A stretch of DNA of 64,000 nt, taken from contig WBMV01002655.1 of assembly GCA_013396655.1 (NCBI GenBank), positions 45,660 through 109,659 on the forward strand. The letters are read 5' to 3'. The notes beneath the pieces are model-generated. The model was not told where the DNA came from. It saw nothing but the letters and a program-made list of their open reading frames with translations, and ran no database searches. The number at the start of each line of letters is the position of its first letter. Position 1 is the stretch's first letter. The translations under genes and the position numbers were made by a program. This document shows, piece after piece, positions 57,390-64,000 of this stretch. This DNA comes from Campylorhamphus procurvoides (lineage: Eukaryota > Chordata > Aves > Passeriformes > Dendrocolaptidae).

Positions 57390-58092
57390 ACAAGGGGATA
57401 GATGATAGCTCTGTATTACCACTTGATGACTGGTGATGCTGGGGCGAGAGAGAGATCTTTTCCCTGGTACTGGCCATACTTCTCTGCTCAGGCTGCTGTG
57501 CAAGTCTGAGCCACTGCTTGCTGGGTTGGTGCAAGCACTTGGGGGGAGCTCCCTTGGCTCAACCATCCAACTCCATGAGCCCTGGCTTGTTCTTCAGAGA
57601 GAGAGCAGTCACCACCACCTGGATTTGCTGCAGACTTCCTGAGGCCTGACACCCTTTGCAGGGAGTTGCTAGGCCCTCCCCTCCCCCAGCGCTTTTAGAC
57701 AAAAGATGAGGAGTCTCTACACTGACTGCAGGAAAGGTTTCAGCACATCCCTCTGACCACCATTTTCCCGCGTGAGTTTTTTTCAGAACCAGCCTCCCTG
57801 GAGCTCTTTTGTAACTGCTGCCTTCCAAACTGTGGCATCACCTCCTGCTGTACGTAAATATAACTGCACCAAAAGGGCAGAGAAAGAACGTAATTTGTTT
57901 GAAAGTTTTGGTTATAGTGTTGCTGTTTGTTCTGTTCTGGTTTTGGTCATACATATTTGTAGTTAAGAACTGTTATCCTTTTCTATACATTTTCTGATTA
58001 AAGTCTCTTAATTTCAAAGCTTGTGGTGGTTTTTGGGAAGAGGCCCCTTCCTAACCCAGATAGACATATTAGTTTTCTTTTAAACTGAGGCA
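57390..58092 (+). mobile_element. Second LTR of the same family, intergenic, opposite orientation
   Basis: Sense-oriented copy of the element at 43690-44442. The U3-like half is diverged. The 3' half is clear: GTTAAGAACTGTTATCC, an ATTAAA polyadenylation-type signal at about 57998, then GGTGGTTTTTGGGAAGAGG and the end AAACTGAGGCA. The left boundary is uncertain. No retroviral genes are adjacent. Confidence 0.68.
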
Positions 58093-60640
58093 TATGTATA
58101 TTTACATTCAAGATCTAAACGATACTCCAATCAACTTTTTTGTTTTTCACTCTTCCTAGTGCCAGTGCTAGGATGGAGAAGGAAATGAAGGAAACCACAG
58201 GAATACTGCACAATCATTTCAACTGGAATTGAAATTGCCCATTGTCTTGCTGGATTCCAGCATCACTTGCAGAATCAGGAGGCAATTCTAAATGTGAGCA
58301 TTGTCAAGTGAAAAAACCCCTTATAATGCTTATACCTCCTTGGGATATTGAGAGCTTACATAATAAGAAGGCTGTTGGGAAGGGAATGATTTTAAGCAGA
58401 GATGACCTGTGAATAAGCAAAAATTTAAGAGAGGAAAAAAATTAGTTTCTCTAAATTTGTTTGGTGGTAGTTGAAATAGGTGAAGTGTATTGACCATAAG
58501 GATCAGTAAATGTTCTGGGTATTGCAACATTTGGAACTCTTACTTATGGTGCATGTGGTTAGTTCCTCATATTTTTACAGGGTCAACAGGAGACACCTGA
58601 AAGAACTAGCAGGAATAGAAAGTGGATACCATTGGTGATGCTTCAATATAGATGTGAAAGTTGTCAGGGACTACTGCCAAAAAGATTCACTCTGAACATC
58701 CAAGACACTTAATATCTAGATGAACATACAGAGATGCTTTTTTTGGTCAAAGGGTAAAAATACAGAACACTGACAGAGTAAAAGTGTTAATCCTTGTAAT
58801 TATAAAAAGATTTTAAAGAGGTATGATGTTAAGATAGCTAAGGAGTCAAGCAGAATTTAAGTATGAGTTGGCAATAGAAGATGAATATGAAAAGTATCTA
58901 CAGTGTTAAACTATTACAGATTAATGGCCAAATCTGTATTGTTGTTGCACCCAAAAACCCTTGTAGCTGGTTAAGAAACCGCTACATCAAGACGATGAAA
59001 CATTTTGTGAAACTAAGTTGCGATTGGCTCTGTGAGATGCTATGTTTAGTTAAAATAGACAGCAGGAGTATAATTACCAGTATAAAATCCAGGATGAAAT
59101 GTACTCATTACTGTGTAACTGTGGGTGAAGACAGAACTTGTTGTACTGTCTATAGCTAAGGCTGCCTGAAGCTTCAAATCATATGACACATTTTCAATGC
59201 TTCTAAAATTTCAAAGCTCTTAGCTATTCTGGAGACAATGTTCTATACTGGATTTCTTATGTCATGTTAGAAAGTTTCAGGTAAAAATATTTTAACTGTA
59301 GAGGAGAAGAGTTAAAGAGTAAGTGTTTGTCTGTATAATATGAAACTACTTATTTCAGGTTGGGGACAAATTACCTGAAATACTCTTTATCATGCCAGGA
59401 TTTGAATTTCATTACTGGGATGCCTATGTTCCATTGTTAATGTGGAGATAAAAACAAGCAAAACACAACATTTGAGGGTGTACTTAAAAATTGTATTATA
59501 GACAAGAACTTTGCCATTTGAAACGCAAGTCAGATGAAAAAAGGAAAGACAAATCCATAATATTTTAGACTGAAGAAACATTGAGAAAGAACAAGGCAAA
59601 ATGACATGCAAATGGTGTTAAAAATGTGGGTCCAGGGTAGACCAAAATCATGCTCAACCTTTGAGCTAAGGTTATCTTCAAATATTGCCTTCAAAACTGT
59701 CTGGTAAGTATTTCAAAATATTGTCATCCTTGCTGTATTTTGTATTCTCAATCATGGGAGAAGTACTCCACAAGGAGGAGTTAGCTGAAAAATTAAATGT
59801 CTTTCCAAACATAAATACCTACAGAGACTGACCTTAATATCAGAAGAAGTAAAGTAACTTTTTCTTTCCAAGAAATAAGTGAAACCACACCAAATCAATT
59901 TTTATTTGATCTAAATAACTGGAGAAATCTGTGTCTTTGGATCAGTACTCAGAAGTGTTACAAAATATTTTTTTAAATGCTTAGCATTCAGCGGTATATT
60001 TGTTTTAGCAGTTTAAATTATACTAATTAAGAGTAATGACATATATAGGTAGATGAAATACAGTTCTGAGGAGACCAGTAGTCACTTTACCCAGAAAATC
60101 TTCTTTTTCCAACATGTATGAACTATATGCTGGACATAAAAAAAAAGAACAACCTCTTCTTGGTTTCCTGTTTGAAATACCAGATCATTCTTGTTTGTTT
60201 GTGTTTCTGTTTTGTTTTCGCTTACAAAACTTTGGAGCAATACAGTGTAAACAAATATTTTCAGATATTCTTTTATTTCTAAGCCTAATAAAGGTTTATT
60301 TGTACATTTAGAAGTGTCATTCTCATCTGTACAGGTGTTAAATCCATGTTTTTGTTAAACATTGAGATTCTATTTGAATGCTGCTTGAAGTCTTGCTGTG
60401 ATCTTTCTGTCAGGTTCTGCTTCAACTTTAATAAATGAACATAACTGAGAGAATTCAATGTGCAGAATGACTCATTTTGTTGTAAAACTGTTTATGGTGA
60501 ACTGATTTGAATTAATTCTAGAATAATCTCACTCTGCGTGTTGCAACACAGACATATACTGTCTTCTCATCCCAGATGGACTTCACCTCCAGGACAAGGA
60601 GTATTTCTGTAACTAAAAAGCCTAAGCTCCTTTGATCCTA
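58093..60640. other. Intergenic, no gene recognised
   Basis: AT-rich sequence without convincing open frames, splice-bounded exons or repeat families that I can name. Confidence 0.55.
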
Positions 60641-61010
60641 TTGACGCCTAAAATCCTGGAAGATAGGCACTCAAAGAAAACATTAATGGAGAAAGATAGA
60701 CAATACTTTTATTGGGACTTCGGAGGCTTTGGGGCCTCTGCTGGGCCTACAAAATGCGTGTTGTCTCAACAAGGATCTCTGTGTCCAAAAGCCCTGAAGA
60801 ACCCCTCCCCCTGTAATGTTACAGTTTTTATACTCTTCCTGACAATTAACATATTAGATATCTATAATCAGTCATAATTTCCAATTTTCTCAGTGGTCCA
60901 CCCATCAGGGTCCTAGGCTATGCCCCCTGGACCACCTGCAAGGGTTTCTGGGCTCTTCTATCGCTTTGACTTCAAGTTATCTTGCAGGTGTCTCTGAAAA
61001 ACATCATGTC
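60641..61010 (-). mobile_element. Possible LTR remnant, intergenic
   Basis: Read on the minus strand, the left part gives CCTCCGAAGTCCCAATAAAA followed by a U5-like CTTTCTCC stretch, and the interior is GC-richer than its surroundings. This suggests an old LTR. The family and limits are uncertain. Confidence 0.4.
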
Positions 61011-62550
61011 CTTCAGAAAGCTTGAGAATGTGTGAGGGAGTCACTTTAGTAACTTCTAACACCACTTAATATGTGAACAAGAAAACCCATACTTCTAAAA
61101 GTCTAAAAACCTACAAAATACACACCAAACCTTTAGGCATCATTATTATAAACAAATCTACTGGCTGGTTGGATAAAAAGGAGGAGAATTAGACAGATTC
61201 AGAAATTATGATGTAATGACAAAATTTTAGTGTAAGGAAAGCTTATGCTGGTTTATGTGGAAGAAGAATCAGGCCTGACAACATGGTACTTCAGACCACC
61301 TGATACGTGGGTCATAAAAACAGTGCAAGGCAGATTGCGGCTTGCATACACTCCTCCTAGATGATGAGCAACCATGTAGTGTTGTACTTGCAAGGTTTGT
61401 TTCTGTAGGTAATATATCTATACAAACAACAAATTTCTGGGTTTTACTTTTTTTCTTTTAAACAGGAAAATGTGATCACTTGGGAAAAGAGCTGTCATTT
61501 ATAGATATCTGAGTAGTTCAGTATTTGGCCAAATAAGTTCTCCTGAACACAATGTTGTAGTCCTTTATACCTTTTGGCTTTGTGAAAAGAGTATTCATTT
61601 TAACAGAAAACACTTTACATGAAAAGCTGCTTATTTGATGTTTTAATTGTAATGTGCAAATAAAAAGAGTGAAACACAAGACAGATGTGTACATTGAAAC
61701 ACTTCTGTAGTCTTTTTCACCCTCCACAATATAGATGAAGAACAAAATTCACCTTTTATTCTTTTGATTCCTGGTCACTGAGTAAACCGATTACTTACAA
61801 GAAAGCAGACCTTTTGAAAAGCTTCCATTTTAGCACATTTCTTCTTTGATGTAAAGATGTAACTTCAGAAATTCTGACATATAAGCTTCCTCCAGACCTT
61901 GAGTTTTGCTACCTGATGCTTTTGCTTTTAGGAAGTTAGAACATAATTATTTGGATTCACTTACACGGATTGAAGTAGGCTGATTTGTCTGTATTTTTTT
62001 CAGTTCCAAAATATATTTTTCATTTTTTCTCTATGACTTTCCTTGGCTTTTTCTTGTCTTGAAATGTCACTTATCTGACAGGATTCATCAAAAATAATCT
62101 CCAGTGGTTCAGAGGTTATTTTGGCTATTTTCTTAAATACGCTGTTGAACTCCCAAGGCACAAATGACTCAAAAGTACCCATTTTATCTCAGTACTTTTA
62201 ATTTGAATCCTTCCTGTTCTGTTCAGCAAAAGATGTACTGTCAAAAGTCTGGCTTCAAACTTTTTTTGGAAAGTTGAATACAGATGGTGAAATCAAAATC
62301 GTCAATGGTGTCAAGCAGTGTCTTTTGAAAAGAAACCCAAAATTATACTCCACAAAGGTATGGCTCACTGTACACCAAAAGATTTCTTTTGCTTGCTTGT
62401 TTCATGGAACGTAAAGACTTGTGCTGAAATAATCCTGCTGGTATTATTTTAAAAAGATATTTCAGATAGCGTTAACCATCCAAAAATGCAGTGATGGGGC
62501 TACTAGTGCACCATACTATGGTGAGAAAACAGTTTTTTGTTTTTTTTTTT
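61011..62550. other. Region upstream of the MCTP1 CpG island, nothing recognised
   Basis: AT-rich sequence with a T-run near 62540. It may contain MCTP1 regulatory elements, but none can be supported from sequence alone. Confidence 0.5.
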
Positions 62551-62559
62551 AAATTTAAA

Positions 62560-63312
62560 ACACATGAGAGTGGCAGATGCCCAAATCAGGCCCGTCCTGC
62601 CTGGCCGGGCATTTCGCGCCCACCCCTGCCGAAGGGCAGAGCTAGTCAGGAGCTCGGTATTTTCCTGCAGCGTTTATTGTACCTGCACGAGCAATTCAGA
62701 CTGAAGCTTCCCTCCACAAGGGAAGCTCTACTGCGGCTTGGAGACGATGCCTGCCTGGTCGGGGAGCCACCTCGCGTTCCCGCCTTCACACAGGGGTCTG
62801 GGTGTGCCCCGACCCTAAAGGTGCCGTCAGATATCACACCGCAGACGCTCCCCCACCCTGGCTCCCTGCGAGCGCCTCCGGAGCTGTTCGTCCTCCGAGC
62901 CTCCCGTATGGCGCGACCGTCTCCAGCGCAGAAAATAGATGGGGAGGTGGGCAGATTAAGCTCCCTCACGCTATGTCCTCATGTGCACTGCCGCACACAT
63001 ATGTAGGCGAGCCGCCGCTACCCTTGGCACCTCGCCGATAACTCTTCTGTCGGGCTTCGCGCCACCTTCTGCCTCGGAGGGGCCACCCAGGGTGGGGTCC
63101 CTGGGGCGGCAAACCCTGCGCCCGGCTGAGCCAAGGTGGGGGGTTTCCTCCTTCCTTTACCTTCCACGTCAGCGCTGCAGCTCCATCCTCCCTCTGTCGC
63201 GCCACGCTCCGCTCCGCTCCGGCCCGCCCCGCTCCGGGGAGACGGGCCAGGCTCCGGAGAGCTCTGCTGCTGCTGCTGCTGCGGGTGTCACCGCCCTCGT
63301 CGCAGAACAAGG
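62560..63312 (+). promoter_or_regulatory. MCTP1: MCTP1 CpG-island promoter and 5' UTR
   Basis: Base composition switches abruptly to GC- and CpG-rich at about 62580 and stays so to the window end. GC boxes such as CCCGCCCC lie at about 63224, with a (CTG)6 run at 63264-63281 shortly before the ATG. No clear TATA box. Typical of a dispersed CpG-island promoter; the transcription start cannot be fixed. Confidence 0.7.
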
Positions 63313-63360
63313 ATGGAGCCAGGCAAGGAGCCCCCGGTGACCACGGGGGGAAAGCCCAGC
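63313..63360 (+). CDS. MCTP1: MCTP1 exon 1, N-terminal start fragment
   Basis: The ATG has good context (A at -3, G at +4) and opens MEPGKEPPVTTGGKPS. It resembles the start of human MCTP1 (MEP, then GEPEPP). The fragment stops at a single N (63361), after which the sequence jumps to a later part of the exon. MCTP1 is an ER/vesicle membrane protein with three C2 calcium-binding domains and two C-terminal membrane segments. Only its disordered N-terminal region falls in this window. Confidence 0.75.
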
Positions 63361-63361
63361 N
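63361..63361. other. Single-N contig join inside MCTP1 exon 1
   Basis: An isolated N separating two pieces of MCTP1 exon 1 that are not adjacent in the human protein. It is a join of unknown true length. Confidence 0.8.
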
Positions 63362-63489
63362 GGGCGCACCTGTCACACCAGAAGAGCTCCTCGCTGCCTG
63401 GGACTGCCTGCCTGGAGCAGCTGCTGCAGGGCTCGCCCTCCGCCGGCCGGGACCGGGAGCAGCGGGCGGAGGACAGCGGCGGTGGTGCG
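63362..63489 (+). CDS. MCTP1: MCTP1 exon 1, 3' part with splice donor
   Basis: Encodes AHLSHQKSSSLPGTACLEQL followed by LQGSPSAGRDREQRAEDS. The first block is nearly identical to human MCTP1 (AHLCHQKSSSLPGTACLEQL), which there sits late in exon 1. It ends at a good donor, GCG|gtgagt. The fragment reads in frame with the ATG at 63313 across the N, but in human over 100 residues lie between these two parts, so the short fusion is probably artificial. Confidence 0.85.
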
Positions 63490-63696
63490 GTGAGTGCTGG
63501 GCACCGTGCTGCTTCAGCTGTACCGGGCCGGAGTGGAGGGGCCGGGAGGGAGGAAGGGGCGCCGGGGAGAGCAGGCGAGGCGAGGCCAAGGCGAGGCGGA
63601 GCGGGGAGGGAGGACGGGCGGCCGCTGTGGGAAGGGAGCCGAGCTGGGGGGAGGTGGAAGGGCGGCCAGCGCTGGGTGTCAGACCCCCGCCCGCTC
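63490..63696 (+). other. MCTP1: Start of MCTP1 intron 1, GC-rich
   Basis: GC-rich sequence with many GGGAGG and GGCGAGG words after the exon 1 donor, running up to the gap. It should lie downstream of all exon 1 sequence. Confidence 0.6.
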
Positions 63697-63890
63697 NNNN
63701 NNNNNNNNNNNNNNNNNNNNNNNNNNNNNNNNNNNNNNNNNNNNNNNNNNNNNNNNNNNNNNNNNNNNNNNNNNNNNNNNNNNNNNNNNNNNNNNNNNNN
63801 NNNNNNNNNNNNNNNNNNNNNNNNNNNNNNNNNNNNNNNNNNNNNNNNNNNNNNNNNNNNNNNNNNNNNNNNNNNNNNNNNNNNNNNNNN
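63697..63890. other. Assembly gap (194 N)
   Basis: A run of 194 unknown bases in very GC-rich sequence. Open frames crossing it on the minus strand are meaningless. Confidence 0.99.
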
Positions 63891-63891
63891 C

Positions 63892-64000
63892 AAGGGCCGG
63901 AGCGGCGGCGGGCGGGCAGCATCCGAGCGCCGCACTGCGGAGCCTCCCGCCCCGCCGGGCACCGAGAAGGGGGACCCGCCGCCCGGCACCAGGTGGAGCG
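63892..64000 (+). CDS. MCTP1: MCTP1 exon 1, middle N-terminal fragment (out of order, runs off the window)
   Basis: Translates as KGRSGGGRAASERRTAEPPA, then PPGTEKGDPPPGTRWS. It aligns with the human MCTP1 N-terminal stretch SKGGGGGRAGGPERRTADTP, which ends in SRWSGFKKRK. In the protein this precedes the SSSLPGTACLEQL block, yet here it lies after it and after an intron donor. The sequence continues beyond the window. Confidence 0.75.

Noticed and set aside
62000..62182. Minus-strand open frame with lysine/glutamate-rich end as a possible FAM81B exon
   Set aside because: It has no stretch matching the coiled-coil sequence I recall for FAM81B, and the position next to the MCTP1 promoter is unconvincing.
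63264..63281. (CTG)6 run as an expandable coding repeat
   Set aside because: Only six units, located before the MCTP1 ATG. Such short runs are common in GC-rich 5' UTRs.
62966..63989. Long minus-strand open frames (over 230 codons) at the right end
   Set aside because: They cross the 194-N gap and owe their length to GC-rich, stop-poor sequence opposite the MCTP1 exon. The translations are low-complexity.

Overview
The window is vertebrate nuclear DNA, almost certainly from a songbird or other passerine. It has long AT-rich introns, GT-AG splice sites, CpG-rich promoters and CR1 LINE tails typical of birds. A tRNA-Ile-headed, CR1-tailed SINE in intron 35 resembles the TguSINE1 family, which is known from passerines. 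In birds these genes lie on the Z chromosome; that placement comes from general knowledge and is not shown by the sequence.

Left end (1-1762): the 5' region of SKIC3 (TTC37). It is visibly mis-assembled. A 363-bp segment occurs twice and exactly (336-698 and 954-1316). A GC-rich promoter-like block (700-952), bounded by single Ns, sits between the copies. A probable non-coding 5' exon lies inside each copy.

Main gene (1771-46749, + strand): all 40 coding exons of SKIC3 can be traced with consensus splice sites and matching phases. They give an uninterrupted 1566-residue TPR protein; human SKIC3 is about 1564. The product is the TPR scaffold of the cytoplasmic SKI complex, which feeds mRNA to the RNA exosome. 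The introns contain CR1 fragments, a tRNA-Ile SINE, a nested LTR, a second LTR family and simple repeats. A 3' UTR with tandem AATAAA signals ends near 47250.

Intergenic region (about 47250-62550): no gene recognised, only repeat remnants. Human FAM81B lies here in opposite orientation, but I could not find its exons.

Right end (62560-64000): the CpG-island promoter and first exon of MCTP1 (+ strand), in pieces. The N-terminal coding fragment after the 194-N gap (63892-64000) should precede the fragment before the gap (63362-63489), so the scaffold order is wrong or a piece is duplicated.

The two genes are independent: SKIC3 acts in RNA decay and MCTP1 is a membrane C2-domain protein. I found no undescribed biological system. 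The most useful observations concern assembly errors, repeat content and the missing FAM81B.
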